Origin: an uncultured Collinsella sp.
Lineage (GTDB): Bacteria; Actinomycetota; Coriobacteriia; Coriobacteriales; Coriobacteriaceae
Direction of reading: 5' to 3'
Length of the DNA stretch: 64,000 bases
Assembly (NCBI GenBank): GCA_900544235.1
Contig: UQUL01000002.1
Location: 30,584 to 94,583, forward strand
Part shown: piece after piece, positions 1 through 9,982 of the stretch
Position numbering within the stretch: position 1 is the stretch's first letter
Layout: each line of letters starts with the position of its first letter
Made by a program: the position numbers and the translations under genes
The notes under the pieces: model-generated
Database searches by the model: none
Seen by the model: the letters and a program-made list of their open reading frames with translations, nothing else
Told to the model about the DNA's origin: nothing

Positions 1-172
1 CGGCATTGGCGATCGAGAAGGCGGCACCGGTCACGACGCCGACCCCCAGCAGCTCAAGCGCATGACGCCGGTTGATCTCGACACCGCACAGCGCCGCCGA
101 GGCAAAGACGCCAAAGAGCAGCGTCGTGGCGTGGTGGATTGCCCAAAGGACCATTTCGACCGAGGAGACCAT
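1..172 (-). CDS. Sensor histidine kinase, N-terminal fragment (runs off the window)
   Basis: Only the first 57 codons are inside the window. They begin MVSSVEMVLWAIHHATTLLF and contain two hydrophobic stretches (about residues 8-28 and 40-55), as expected for the membrane sensor half of an AgrC/GHKL-type kinase. The start ATG overlaps the TGA stop of the LytTR response regulator upstream (ATGA), so the two are translationally coupled. No kinase domain is visible here; the assignment as the partner kinase is inferred from the coupling. Confidence 0.55.
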   Translation of the reverse strand, partial: MVSSVEMVLWAIHHATTLLFGVFASAALCGVEINRRHALELLGVGVVTGAAFSIANA

Positions 173-894
173 CAGCGCCTCCCGCCCTCAAAGCGCGCCG
201 CAAAGTAGGCGTCTTGGAATCCCTGCTTGCAGCTGCGCGAAAGCGGGATGCACGCGTCCGAGCGCATGACGATGTCCGTGCGGTCAAAGTGATCGATATT
301 GCGCAGGTTGACCTGGTAGCTGCGGTGGCATTTAAAGAAGACCGCGTTTTGCTCCAAGCGGTCCTCGACGCTGCGGAACGACTCGAGTGCCTCGATATCG
401 CGTCCGTCGCGCAGGTGGAAGACCACGTGCTTGTTGCGCGCCTCGGCATATTCGATGTCGGACAGGCGCAGGGCGTGGTAGCCAAAGGAAGTTTTGATCA
501 CGAGCTCGTCGGTTGCCGCCGGGCGCATGCTCGAAAGCTCGTCGAGTAATCGCGCCAGGCGTTCGTAGGCCACGGGCTTGAGCAGATAGTCGAAGGCGCG
601 GACCTCGTAGGATTCCAGCGCGAACTCGGGCGACGAGGTGAGGAACACCAGGCGCACGGCGGTGTCGGCCTGGCGCAGTTCGCGTGCGGTGTCCATGCCG
701 TTGACGAGCGGCATGATCATGTCGAGCAGAATGATGTGGGCGCGCGATGCGGCATGGCGGGCCAGCAGGTCCTCGCCGCGCGTGACGAGCGCAACATCGA
801 CCGCCGTGCCCGTCTCGGTCGACCAACGGTCGATCATCCGGTGCAGTCTATCTAGAAAAGCGACATCATCGTCGCAGGCGATAATCTTGAGCAT
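172..894 (-). CDS. LytTR-family response regulator
   Basis: A 240-aa two-component response regulator. The receiver domain (about residues 1-120) shows the acidic pocket in IIACDDD, the phospho-acceptor Asp in ILLDMIMP, the conserved Thr/Ser in FLTSS and the Lys of DYLLKP. The C-terminal LytTR DNA-binding domain (about 135-235) includes the typical FKCHRSYQVNLRNID segment. LytTR regulators usually control peptide-pheromone, bacteriocin or cell-surface programmes by binding direct repeats. The start is supported by an AAGGGGG ribosome site. It is divergent from nadA and coupled to a membrane kinase downstream. Target genes cannot be told from this window. Confidence 0.9.
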   Translation of the reverse strand: MLKIIACDDDVAFLDRLHRMIDRWSTETGTAVDVALVTRGEDLLARHAASRAHIILLDMIMPLVNGMDTARELRQADTAVRLVFLTSSPEFALESYEVRAFDYLLKPVAYERLARLLDELSSMRPAATDELVIKTSFGYHALRLSDIEYAEARNKHVVFHLRDGRDIEALESFRSVEDRLEQNAVFFKCHRSYQVNLRNIDHFDRTDIVMRSDACIPLSRSCKQGFQDAYFAARFEGGRR

Positions 895-1101
895 TCGGCC
901 CCCTTAAGTAGTTCGATTTTGCCACATCGGGCACGCGCCGCTTGCGGGGGTGCGGACCGTTTGCGCCCCACGGCGTGCAGCTCGCGCCAAGCGGTGTTGC
1001 GGTGGCGAAAGATGCCTCCTGCGCTATCGAAAGCCCGGCTATCCTCAGCTTGCCAGTTCGAAAATGGACTTGCCACATGATTGAATCTTTATTTCAACTT
1101 T

Positions 1102-1145
1102 ACACCTAGGTTTACAGCTGTCTTGTCAGCTGTAAACCTAGGTGT
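1102..1145. promoter_or_regulatory. NiaR operator: 44-bp perfect palindrome upstream of nadA
   Basis: Two 19-bp arms (ACACCTAGGTTTACAGCTG and its exact reverse complement) surround the six bases TCTTGT. The inner ACAGCTG-TCTTGT-CAGCTGT resembles NiaR (3H-domain) sites known from Firmicutes. The palindrome covers the -35 box and spacer of the predicted nadA promoter, and niaR is the last gene of the same operon. This gives an autoregulated niacin-responsive repression circuit by inference. Confidence 0.75.
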
Positions 1146-1151
1146 CATACT
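1123..1151 (+). promoter_or_regulatory. Predicted sigma-70 promoter of the nad operon
   Basis: TTGTCA (1123-1128) and CATACT (1146-1151) are separated by 17 bp. The -35 lies inside the palindromic NiaR operator, which explains how repressor binding would block RNA polymerase. Confidence 0.55.
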
Positions 1152-1186
1152 AAAGCCCCAAGATTCGCCAAAAGAGAGGGGCCTTG

Positions 1187-2212
1187 ATGGCACAGAGCGC
1201 GAACATGGATGCGTCGGAGCTTGCACGCGATATCGCGGCCGGCCTGGCATCGGCAACGAAGGCAACGGAGCGTGCGGCACTGGTGCCCGCAGAGCTCGTC
1301 GAGGCCATTCATCAACTAAAAACCCAACGTGACGCGGTAATCCTGGCGCACTATTACGTGGCGCCCGAGGTCCAAGCCGTTGCCGATTACGTCGGCGACA
1401 GCTTCTACCTGGCAAAGCTCGCCAAAAGCCTGCCGCAGCAGACCATCGTGCTGTGCGGCGTGGAGTTTATGGGCGAGAGCGCCAAGCTGCTCAATCCCAC
1501 TAAGACCGTGCTGCTGCCCGAGCCGGGCGCGGACTGTCCCATGGCGCACATGGTCAAGCGCGAGACGGTCGACGCGGCGCGCGCCGAGTACGGCGACGAC
1601 CTGGCCGTGGTGTGCTACGTCAACTCCACGGTCGAGATCAAGAGCTGGAGCGACGTGTGCGTCACCAGCTCCAACGCCGTTAAGATCGTGTCCGAGCTGC
1701 CGCAGCAGCATATCCTGTTCATTCCCGACCAAAACCTGGGCCGCTTCGTAGCCGAGCAGGTGCCGCAAAAGCACGTCATCCTCAACAACGGCTACTGCCC
1801 GCGCCATCACATCATCACCGTCGAGCAGATCGTCGACGCGACGGAGGCCCACCCCGACGCGCTCGTGCTGGCGCATCCTGAGTGCAAGGCCGACGTTCTG
1901 GCCGAGGCCGACTACATCGGCTCCACCGCTGGCATCATCAAGTATGCCGAGGAGTCCGACGCGAGCGAGTTCATTATCGTGACGGTCCGCGGCGTGCTCT
2001 ACGAGCTCGAGCGCCGCTGCCAGGGCACCGGCAAGAAGTTCTACTTCCCCGCGGTGCAGCCCACCTGCGTCAACATGGATCTCATCACGCTCGAGAAGCT
2101 CGTGCGCTGCCTGGAGACGGGTGAGGGCGAGGTGCAGATCGGCGTGTCGGACGAGGCTGCCGACCAGGCCAAGCTCACGCTCGACCGTATGCTCGAGTAC
2201 GCAGCACGCTAG
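1187..2212 (+). CDS. nadA: Quinolinate synthase
   Basis: Condenses iminoaspartate with dihydroxyacetone phosphate to quinolinate, the second step of de novo NAD synthesis, using an oxygen-sensitive [4Fe-4S] cluster. The likely cluster cysteines are C90 (VLCGVEFM), C204 (NGYCPRHH) and C294 (QPTCVNM), with the wide spacing of the Bacillus-type enzyme. Other family motifs are AHYYVAPEVQ, IPDQNLG, HPECK and GSTAGI. The length (341 aa) is normal. I start at the ATG at 1187 because AAGAGAGGGG lies about 7 nt upstream; a TTG directly before it is a possible but less likely start. First gene of nadA-nadB-nadC-niaR. Confidence 0.95.
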   Translation: MAQSANMDASELARDIAAGLASATKATERAALVPAELVEAIHQLKTQRDAVILAHYYVAPEVQAVADYVGDSFYLAKLAKSLPQQTIVLCGVEFMGESAKLLNPTKTVLLPEPGADCPMAHMVKRETVDAARAEYGDDLAVVCYVNSTVEIKSWSDVCVTSSNAVKIVSELPQQHILFIPDQNLGRFVAEQVPQKHVILNNGYCPRHHIITVEQIVDATEAHPDALVLAHPECKADVLAEADYIGSTAGIIKYAEESDASEFIIVTVRGVLYELERRCQGTGKKFYFPAVQPTCVNMDLITLEKLVRCLETGEGEVQIGVSDEAADQAKLTLDRMLEYAAR

Positions 2213-2268
2213 GACAATGTGACATGAGGGGCCATCCCTTATGCCACATTACAAGGGAGAGGATTCCT

Positions 2269-3645
2269 GTGGAAACCAAACAATACGCCGATATGGAGTG
2301 TGACGTCGTCATTGCCGGTTGCGGCGTAGCGGGCCTGTATGCGGCTCTCAATCTGCCGACGAGCACGCGCGTAATCATGCTCTCCAAGGGCGCCGTCGAT
2401 GAGTGCGATTCGATGCTCGCGCAGGGCGGCATTTGTGTGCTGCCCGAGGGTTCTGACTACGATGCCTTCTTTGAGGACACCATGCACGCCGGCCATTACG
2501 AGAACCGCCGCGAGAGCGTCGACATCATGATTCGCTCGAGCCGCTCGGTCATCAACGACCTGCTGGCCATGGGCGTGGACTTTGAGCGCAAGGCCGACGG
2601 CAGCCTCGACTTTACCCGCGAGGGCGCGCACAGCCGCCCGCGCATCGCCTTCCATGCCGATATTACGGGCAAGGAGATTACAACCAAGTTGCTCCAGGCT
2701 GTCCGCAAGCTGGACAACGTGCAGATTCTCGAACACGTTGCCATGACCGACATCCTGACCGCCGAGCGCGATGGCGCCACAGTGTGCACCGGCGTCGTCG
2801 CCGTCGCCGTGGATGAGGGCGATTCGGCTCGCCCCGCCGACGAGCTGGCAAATGCCGCTGAGGACGTGCATGCCGGTAAGCCGTTTAAGATCCATGCCCG
2901 CCACACGCTGTGGGCTACGGGCGGTATCGGCGGCGTATACGACCATTCGACTAACTACCCGCAGCTCACGGGCGATGCCTGCTACATTGCTCAGGAGCAT
3001 GGCATTAAGATGGAGCACCTGGACTACGTGCAGATTCACCCCACGGGTCTGTTCTCGCCGCAGCCGGGTCGCACCTTCCTGATTAGCGAGAGCTGCCGCG
3101 GCGAGGGCGCGATTCTGCTCAATGCCGCCGGCGAGCGTTTTACCGACGAGTTGCAGCCGCGCGATGTGGTTGCCGCCGCTATTCGCGAGCAGATGAAGCA
3201 GGACGGTACCGAGCACGAGTGGCTGAGCTTTGCCCCCGTCGAGCGCGACGTGGTGACCGGGCACTTTGCCAATATCCGCGCGCGCTGTCTGGAAGACGGC
3301 CGCGACATCCTGGACGAGCCCATTCCCGTCACACCCACGCAACACTACTTTATGGGCGGCGTGTGGGTCGACAAGGACGGCCGCACCTCGATGCCCGAGC
3401 TCTACGCCGCCGGCGAGACGGCCTGCAATGGCGTTCACGGCAAGAACCGCCTGGCTTCTAACAGCCTGCTCGAGTCTCTGGTTTGGGGCCGCCGCGCCGC
3501 GTGGTACATGCGCACCGGTGAGTCGCTGGCCGTGGAGCAGGCCGGTGAGCCCGCGCTTGACGGGCGTCACCGCGCCCTGAGTGCCGACCCCCTGGCAATC
3601 GATGATTTGGCCCGTGCCGCCGGCACGCAGGCCGTGGAGGAGTAG
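2269..3645 (+). CDS. nadB: L-aspartate oxidase
   Basis: Flavoprotein that oxidises L-aspartate to iminoaspartate for quinolinate synthase; in anaerobes fumarate can be the electron acceptor. The FAD-binding Rossmann motif is near the N-terminus (VVIAGCGVAGLYAALNL). MLAQGGI, DYVQIHPTG, SCRGEGAILLNAAGERF and GVHGKNRLASNSLLE are typical of the NadB/SdhA/FrdA flavoprotein superfamily. The GTG start at 2269 (458 aa) follows AAGGGAGAGG by 6 nt; an upstream in-frame ATG at 2224 would add 15 unlike residues and has no good ribosome site. The C-terminal helical domain is short compared with the E. coli enzyme. Confidence 0.93.
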   Translation: METKQYADMECDVVIAGCGVAGLYAALNLPTSTRVIMLSKGAVDECDSMLAQGGICVLPEGSDYDAFFEDTMHAGHYENRRESVDIMIRSSRSVINDLLAMGVDFERKADGSLDFTREGAHSRPRIAFHADITGKEITTKLLQAVRKLDNVQILEHVAMTDILTAERDGATVCTGVVAVAVDEGDSARPADELANAAEDVHAGKPFKIHARHTLWATGGIGGVYDHSTNYPQLTGDACYIAQEHGIKMEHLDYVQIHPTGLFSPQPGRTFLISESCRGEGAILLNAAGERFTDELQPRDVVAAAIREQMKQDGTEHEWLSFAPVERDVVTGHFANIRARCLEDGRDILDEPIPVTPTQHYFMGGVWVDKDGRTSMPELYAAGETACNGVHGKNRLASNSLLESLVWGRRAAWYMRTGESLAVEQAGEPALDGRHRALSADPLAIDDLARAAGTQAVEE

Positions 3646-3648
3646 ACC

Positions 3649-4509
3649 ATGAATCCCATTACCATGAAGCTCGTCGTCGATGATCTGATTCTGCAGGCTC
3701 TGCGCGAGGACATTACCTTTGAGGACGTGAGCACGTCGAGCGTGTGCCCCACGGCGCGCCCCGCCACGGTGGAGCTTATCGCCAAGGCCGATGGCATCAT
3801 CGCGGGCTTGGATGTGTTCGCCCGCACCTTTGAGCTGCTGGATCCGCAGAGCTCCGTGTTGTTCGATGTTTCGGATGGCGACGAAGTGCACGCCGGCGAT
3901 CACGTGGGCCAGGTGCGCGGCGACGCGCGCGTGCTGCTTTCGGGCGAGCGCGTGGCGCTCAACTACCTGCAGCGCATGAGCGGCATCGCTACTTACACGC
4001 ATCGGATGGCGGCTGCGCTCGTGGGCACCAAGACCGTGCTTGTCGACACGCGCAAGACCACGCCGGGCATGCGCGTGTTTGAGAAGGCGGCGGTTGAGAT
4101 TGGCGGCGGCAGCAACCACCGCTACAACCTGTCGACGGCCGTCATGCTCAAGGACAACCACATCGATGCCGCCGGTGGCGTGACGCGCGCGATCGAGATG
4201 GCGCGCGCCCACGCGTCGTTTACCACGACGGTCGAGATTGAGTGCGAGAACCTGGACATGGTACGCGAAGCCGTGGAGGCCGGTGCCGATATCATCATGT
4301 TCGACAACATGACCCACGACGATATGGCTGCCGCGATTGAGCTTATCGCCGGCCGCGCCAAGACCGAGTGCTCGGGCAATGTGGATGCCAGCAATATCCG
4401 CGCCCTGGCCGATCTGGGCGTCGACTTTATTAGCTCGGGCGCGCTGACACACTCCGCCCCGATTCTCGACCTCTCGCTTAAGCACCTGCGTCTGCTGGAC
4501 GGTAAATAA
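3649..4509 (+). CDS. nadC: Nicotinate-nucleotide pyrophosphorylase (quinolinate phosphoribosyltransferase)
   Basis: Converts quinolinate and PRPP to nicotinate mononucleotide with CO2 release, the last step of the de novo branch. The 286 aa cover the whole QPRTase: an N-terminal sandwich domain, then the barrel with VDTRKTTPGMR, GGGSNHRYNL, KDNHI, EIECENLD, IMFDNM and FISSGALTHS. It begins 3 nt after nadB and its TAA overlaps the ATG of niaR, so the four genes form one tight transcript. Confidence 0.95.
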   Translation: MNPITMKLVVDDLILQALREDITFEDVSTSSVCPTARPATVELIAKADGIIAGLDVFARTFELLDPQSSVLFDVSDGDEVHAGDHVGQVRGDARVLLSGERVALNYLQRMSGIATYTHRMAAALVGTKTVLVDTRKTTPGMRVFEKAAVEIGGGSNHRYNLSTAVMLKDNHIDAAGGVTRAIEMARAHASFTTTVEIECENLDMVREAVEAGADIIMFDNMTHDDMAAAIELIAGRAKTECSGNVDASNIRALADLGVDFISSGALTHSAPILDLSLKHLRLLDGK

Positions 4510-5054
4510 TGAACGCCCGCGAGCGTCGCCGTGCCATCATGGACGTGCTCGAGGTGGCCAAGGAGCCCGTTTCGGGCAGCGCACTTGCCCGCGAGGTTGG
4601 CGTGAGCCGTCAGATCGTGGTTCAGGATATTGCCCTGCTGCGTGCCGATGGGCACGATATCGTGGCGACCAATCGCGGCTACGTGCTGCAGGAGGCCCCC
4701 AGCAGCCCCGCTGTGCCCACGCGCTTGGTCAAGGTTCGCCACAGCGTGGAGCAGGCAGGCGATGAGCTCACGAGTATCGTCGACGCCGGCGGCGCCGTGC
4801 TCAACGTGATTGTCAATCACCGCGTGTACGGTAAGATTACGGCCGACCTGGACATCCGCAATCGTCGCGATGTCGAGCGCTATCTGCGCGATATCGAGAG
4901 CGGCAAGAGCTTTCCGCTGCTGACGGTGACCAGCGGCTACCACTTCCATCGCATTGCGGCGGAGGACGAACAGACCCTCGACGAGATCGAGGCGATGCTC
5001 AAGGAAAAAGGCTACCTAGCAGACCTGATGCCCTACGAAGACGATTTGTCCTAG
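4509..5054 (+). CDS. niaR: NiaR-type niacin-responsive transcriptional repressor
   Basis: A 181-aa repressor: N-terminal winged helix-turn-helix of the HTH_11 type (about 5-60, SGSALAREVGVSRQIVVQDI) and a C-terminal 3H domain (about 75-175) named for conserved histidines, here in VRHSVEQ, VNHRVYG and TSGYHFHR. Family members bind nicotinic acid (with a metal) and then repress NAD biosynthesis and niacin-salvage genes. Being the last cistron of nadABC, overlapping nadC by one base, and with a strong palindrome before nadA, it very likely represses its own operon. Confidence 0.92.
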   Translation: MNARERRRAIMDVLEVAKEPVSGSALAREVGVSRQIVVQDIALLRADGHDIVATNRGYVLQEAPSSPAVPTRLVKVRHSVEQAGDELTSIVDAGGAVLNVIVNHRVYGKITADLDIRNRRDVERYLRDIESGKSFPLLTVTSGYHFHRIAAEDEQTLDEIEAMLKEKGYLADLMPYEDDLS

Positions 5055-5071
5055 TCGACGCCGCATCTATA

Positions 5072-5138
5072 AGTTGCGGTGAAATAGTTCCTAAAATCGG
5101 CATCCAAGACATAAAACAGGAACTATTCCACCGCAACT
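5072..5138. repeat. Dispersed palindromic element, copy 1 (AGTTGCGGTGAAATAG type)
   Basis: Two 21-nt arms (5072-5092 and 5118-5138) pair with a single G-T mismatch around a 25-nt loop. The outer sequences AGTTGCGGTGAAATAG and TATTCCACCGCAACT recur at 12337-12403, also just 3' of a gene. No T-tract follows, so it is not a standard terminator. It looks like a REP-type or small non-autonomous element. Confidence 0.75.
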
Positions 5139-5176
5139 GCCAAGGGTCCCGCTCCAAATTAGCTGCCCACACATGC

Positions 5177-5216
5177 AAAAGGAGGCCTCCGCGGCGATGC
5201 GGAAGCCTCCTTTTTT
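5177..5216. terminator. Bidirectional intrinsic terminator between niaR and ferredoxin
   Basis: AAAAGGAGGCCTCCGC pairs with GCGGAAGCCTCCTTTTTT; T-runs follow the stem on both strands. It would end the nad operon on the plus strand and the convergent ferredoxin gene on the minus strand. Confidence 0.85.
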
Positions 5217-5255
5217 GTGCACGGTGTACTTTTGAGTGTGCAAGTGGGGGAGTTG

Positions 5256-5441
5256 TTACTCCTCGACGATCTCGGTGATCGCGCCAGCGGGGCAAGCGTC
5301 CTGGCAAGCGCCACAGGCGACGCAGGAGTCCTCGTCAGCGACGGTAGCGACGTCCTGGAGCTCCAGAACGCCAGCGGGGCAGGAGTCGACGCAAACGCCA
5401 CAAGCGATGCACTCGTCGGCATCAATTACGGGATGAGCCAT
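5256..5441 (-). CDS. 2[4Fe-4S] ferredoxin
   Basis: A 61-aa clostridial-type ferredoxin, a small cytosolic electron carrier. It has two classic cluster motifs, CIACGVCVDSCPAG (about residues 10-23) and CVACGACQDACPAG (about 40-53), and an acidic tail ending EIVEE. The ATG at 5441 follows an AGAGAGG ribosome site; longer upstream reading lacks support. It is monocistronic, facing niaR across a shared terminator. Which oxidoreductases it serves is not shown by context; ferredoxin-dependent fermentation enzymes are the usual partners in anaerobes. Confidence 0.95.
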   Translation of the reverse strand: MAHPVIDADECIACGVCVDSCPAGVLELQDVATVADEDSCVACGACQDACPAGAITEIVEE

Positions 5442-5662
5442 GGTAGTTTCCTCTCTGTTGACCGACGCTACAGGCGATGCGCGCCGGTTTGATTCGGGCA
5501 AAAACATACCACGGGAGCGACCGTTTGCAATACCCTCTGGCCGGCATCTTCATACCGTTCGCCGAGTATGCCAAGGTTTACTAAAAAACACGCAGGTGGG
5601 GCCGTTGAGCTGCGCAAATGTTAGCTAAAGGTGACTTGAAATATTGAGCTATTGAGCGCGCC

Positions 5663-5837
5663 TGCGGAAAGGGCATCCCGTTATTTGGCCGAAAAACGGG
5701 TCGCAGTTTCCGGTTGGGCCCGCTAGCGGAAACTGCGACCCGGTATCAGCTCTCAAAACGGGATACGGTTTCCGGTTGAGCCTTCAGACGGAAACTGCGA
5801 CCCGGAATCCACGCTCAAACCGGGATGAGCTTTCCGC
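5663..5837. repeat. Tandem palindromic repeat cluster upstream of dnaK
   Basis: CGGGTCGCAGTTTCCG (5697-5712) pairs perfectly with 5727-5742. A second, less perfect unit (5759-5804) ends in the same CGGAAACTGCGACCCGG. Half-units flank them (GCGGAAAGGGCATCCCG near 5664 and CCGGGATGAGCTTTCCG near 5819). The unit period is about 60 bp. This explains most of the long non-coding gap before dnaK; no ORF is evident in it. Confidence 0.75.
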
Positions 5838-5900
5838 AAGACGGCCCCCAGGCACCCCCGGACGCAAACCTCAGCCATCTCTACATAGATCTCGATAGAT

Positions 5901-6020
5901 TTGCCGAGAACTCAAACAGTGCGTCTACCTGCGTATTTGCGAACCTAAACTCTCGGCAATAAGAAATCTTATATGAATTGACTTAGATTTTGTATATTCC
6001 GGCCCATAAGGGGATACACT
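5901..6020 (+). promoter_or_regulatory. AT-rich dnaK leader with inverted repeats (promoter region)
   Basis: The GC content drops sharply before dnaK. TTGCCGAGA (5901-5909) is repeated inverted at 5951-5959, and ATAAGAAATCTTAT forms a small palindrome around 5960-5973. TTGACT at 5978-5983 and TATATT at 5993-5998 are promoter-like but not correctly spaced with each other. I see no CIRCE element and no canonical HAIR box (CTTGAGT-N7-ACTCAAG), although hspR lies downstream. Confidence 0.35.
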
Positions 6021-6099
6021 ACATCCTGAAAGACAAGCCGAAGCGCCGCGCGACAGATCGTCGAGGCGGCGCGAACGCAAAAGAGAGAGGGAATTTCTA

Positions 6100-7992
<1,893 letters not shown>

Positions 7993-7994
7993 TC

Positions 7995-8837
7995 ATGTCC
8001 GCTCGTAAAGCTCGCACGGAGGCGGCCGCCGTTGGTGCCGCCCCCGTTGACTCTGAGGAGAAGGACGTGAAGATTCCCGTAGAGGCCGCAGACGTTACCG
8101 AGGCCAACGAGGCCCCGGCCGCCGAGGCTGCCGAGAACCAAGTAGAGGATTCCAACAAGGAGGCGACGATGACCGAGGACGAGATGGTGGAAGCCGCTAT
8201 CCGCGCCGGTGAGGAAGCCGCCGACAACGACTTTAAGCTCAAGTTCGAGCAGGCTCAGAAAGAGCTTGCCGACGTGCGCAACGAGCTCGATGCTGCGGCA
8301 GAGGCTCAGAAGGCCGCCGAGGACAAGGCAAAGGACGCCACCGAGCGCACCGCCCGTCTGCAGGCCGACTGGGAGAACTTCCGTCGCCGCACCGCCAACG
8401 AGCGTATCGCCGAGCGCGAGCGCGCGACCGAGAAGCTCGTCACTGCGCTGCTGCCGGTGGTCGACGATATCGAGCGTGCGATCGACCATGCCCGCAGCCA
8501 GGAGCTTGCCGACGACTTTAAGCAGTTCGTCGACGGTGTCGACGCGGTGCATGCCAAGCTGCTCGATGTGTTTGCGCACGAGGGCGTTGAGCCCATCGAC
8601 CCCAAGGGCGAGGCGTTCGATCCGCTCGAGCATCAGGCCGTGGGTCGCGTCGAGGACGCATCGCAGTACGACGAGACCGTCAACGATGTATACCAGAAGG
8701 GCTACCGCATGGCGGATCGCATCCTGCGTTCCGCGATGGTGACGGTGACCTACGGTGGCGAGAAGCGCCCCGCACCGGAGCCCGAAGCGGCGCCCGAGGA
8801 TGCTGCGGCCGATACGGCCGAGAGCACCGAGGAGTAA
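7995..8837 (+). CDS. grpE: Nucleotide exchange factor GrpE
   Basis: A 280-aa protein that speeds ADP release from DnaK. The first ~75 residues are acidic, Ala/Glu-rich and probably disordered. A long coiled coil follows (about 75-140), then the GrpE core with LQADWENFRRRT, LLPVVDDIERAI and a C-terminal beta domain (about 195-260, EAFDPLEHQAVGRVED). It is longer than the usual ~190 aa because of both acidic extensions. It begins 2 nt after the dnaK stop, so it is co-translated with dnaK, and it ends at a strong terminator. Confidence 0.95.
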   Translation: MSARKARTEAAAVGAAPVDSEEKDVKIPVEAADVTEANEAPAAEAAENQVEDSNKEATMTEDEMVEAAIRAGEEAADNDFKLKFEQAQKELADVRNELDAAAEAQKAAEDKAKDATERTARLQADWENFRRRTANERIAERERATEKLVTALLPVVDDIERAIDHARSQELADDFKQFVDGVDAVHAKLLDVFAHEGVEPIDPKGEAFDPLEHQAVGRVEDASQYDETVNDVYQKGYRMADRILRSAMVTVTYGGEKRPAPEPEAAPEDAAADTAESTEE

Positions 8838-8844
8838 TTGAGAA

Positions 8845-8874
8845 GGGCCCCGGGGCAACACCCGGGGCCCTTTC
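8845..8874 (+). terminator. Intrinsic terminator between grpE and dnaJ
   Basis: GGGCCCCGGG pairs perfectly with CCCGGGGCCC around a 6-nt loop and is followed by TTTCT. It should attenuate read-through from dnaK-grpE into dnaJ. Confidence 0.8.
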
Positions 8875-8901
8875 TGGCCTAGTGCCATATGAAAGCATGA
8901 G

Positions 8902-8922
8902 CCGCCGCCCGCTGGGCGGCGG
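8902..8922 (+). promoter_or_regulatory. GC hairpin just upstream of the dnaJ ribosome site
   Basis: CCGCCGCCC-GCT-GGGCGGCGG, a perfect 9-bp stem, lies about 10 nt before the AGGAGAGG ribosome site. It could act as a translation or processing element separating dnaJ expression from grpE. Confidence 0.45.
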
Positions 8923-8944
8923 ATGAAACAGGAGAGGAGCTACG

Positions 8945-9910
8945 ATGGCTGCAGGCAAAACCTTCTATGACATCCTGGGCGTATCCAAGAGCGCCTCCGA
9001 CAAAGAGATCAAGAGCGCGTTTCGCAAGCTCGCGCAAAAATATCACCCCGATGCCGGCGGCGACGAGGCCAAGTTCAAGGAAATTAGCGAGGCCTACGAG
9101 ACGCTTTCGGACGAGAAGAAGCGCAAAGAGTACGACCAGATGCTCATGTTTGGCGGCATGCCGGGCGCGGGCGGCGCGTATGGCGGCGGCTACGGTGCCG
9201 GCGCGGGTGCCAGCGGCTGGGGCGACATCTTCGACAGCATCTTTAGCGGTAACGGCGCCTGGGGCAGCGATTGGGGCTCGGGCTTTGCCGGGGCTGCGGG
9301 CGCTGCCGGTGCCGGCGCGGGTCGCAGCCGTGCTCGCAAGGGCGGCGACCTGTCGCTGACTGTCGACGTGACGGCCGAGGACGCGTTTCGCGGCGTGACG
9401 CACAAGGTCACCTACCGCATTCCCTCGACGGGCGAGCAGCAGACCATCACGGTCTCGGTGCCTGCGGGTGCGGTCGACGGCGGCAAGCTGCGCTACAAGC
9501 GTCGCGGCGAGTATGGCGTTGCCGGCGGCGAGCGCGGCGACCTGGTCGTAACCACGCACGTGGAGGAGCATCCACTGTTTAAGCGTAAAGGTGCCGACGT
9601 GACCATGGAGGTACCGGTCTCGGTCTATGAGGCGGCGCTTGGCTGCACGGTTGACGTGCCGACGCCCGGCGGTGCGACGGTTCGTCTAAAGGTGCCCGCG
9701 GGTACCCAGACGGGCAAGAAGTTCCGCTTTAAGGAGATGGGCGCGCCCGATGTTAAGCACCGTGGCCGCACAGGCGCGCTGCTCGTCGAGATCAAGGTGC
9801 AGGTTCCCACGAACCTGTCCGATGACGAGCGCGATGCCATGACCAAGCTGCGCGAGGCCGACACGCGCGACTACCGCGAGAAGGTCAACCGCTACAAGGC
9901 GACATACTAG
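8945..9910 (+). CDS. dnaJ: DnaJ-type co-chaperone without zinc finger (type II, CbpA-like)
   Basis: A 321-aa J-protein. The J domain (about 5-70) carries the HPD motif (KYHPDAGG) needed to stimulate DnaK. A Gly-rich linker follows (about 76-140). Two C-terminal beta domains begin at GGDLSLTVDVTAEDAFRG, with PGGATVRLKVPAGTQTGKKF further on. The four CxxCxGxG zinc motifs of classical DnaJ are absent, so it is a class B J-protein. It sits behind a terminator and hairpin after grpE, 72 nt upstream of hspR. Confidence 0.92.
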   Translation: MAAGKTFYDILGVSKSASDKEIKSAFRKLAQKYHPDAGGDEAKFKEISEAYETLSDEKKRKEYDQMLMFGGMPGAGGAYGGGYGAGAGASGWGDIFDSIFSGNGAWGSDWGSGFAGAAGAAGAGAGRSRARKGGDLSLTVDVTAEDAFRGVTHKVTYRIPSTGEQQTITVSVPAGAVDGGKLRYKRRGEYGVAGGERGDLVVTTHVEEHPLFKRKGADVTMEVPVSVYEAALGCTVDVPTPGGATVRLKVPAGTQTGKKFRFKEMGAPDVKHRGRTGALLVEIKVQVPTNLSDDERDAMTKLREADTRDYREKVNRYKATY

Positions 9911-9982
9911 GGCGGGCGTGGCGCACGCCCGCGCCCACGGGCTTATGATGGACGATAACGAGACGGAAAGGGGTCAGGTAGC

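Noticed and set aside
2239..4485. Long minus-strand open frame across nadB-nadC
   Set aside because: Antisense shadow of strongly supported genes in GC-rich DNA; low-complexity His/Ala/Gly-rich translation and no ribosome site.
5901..6020. HAIR or CIRCE operator before dnaK
   Set aside because: No match to either consensus; only unrelated inverted repeats are present.
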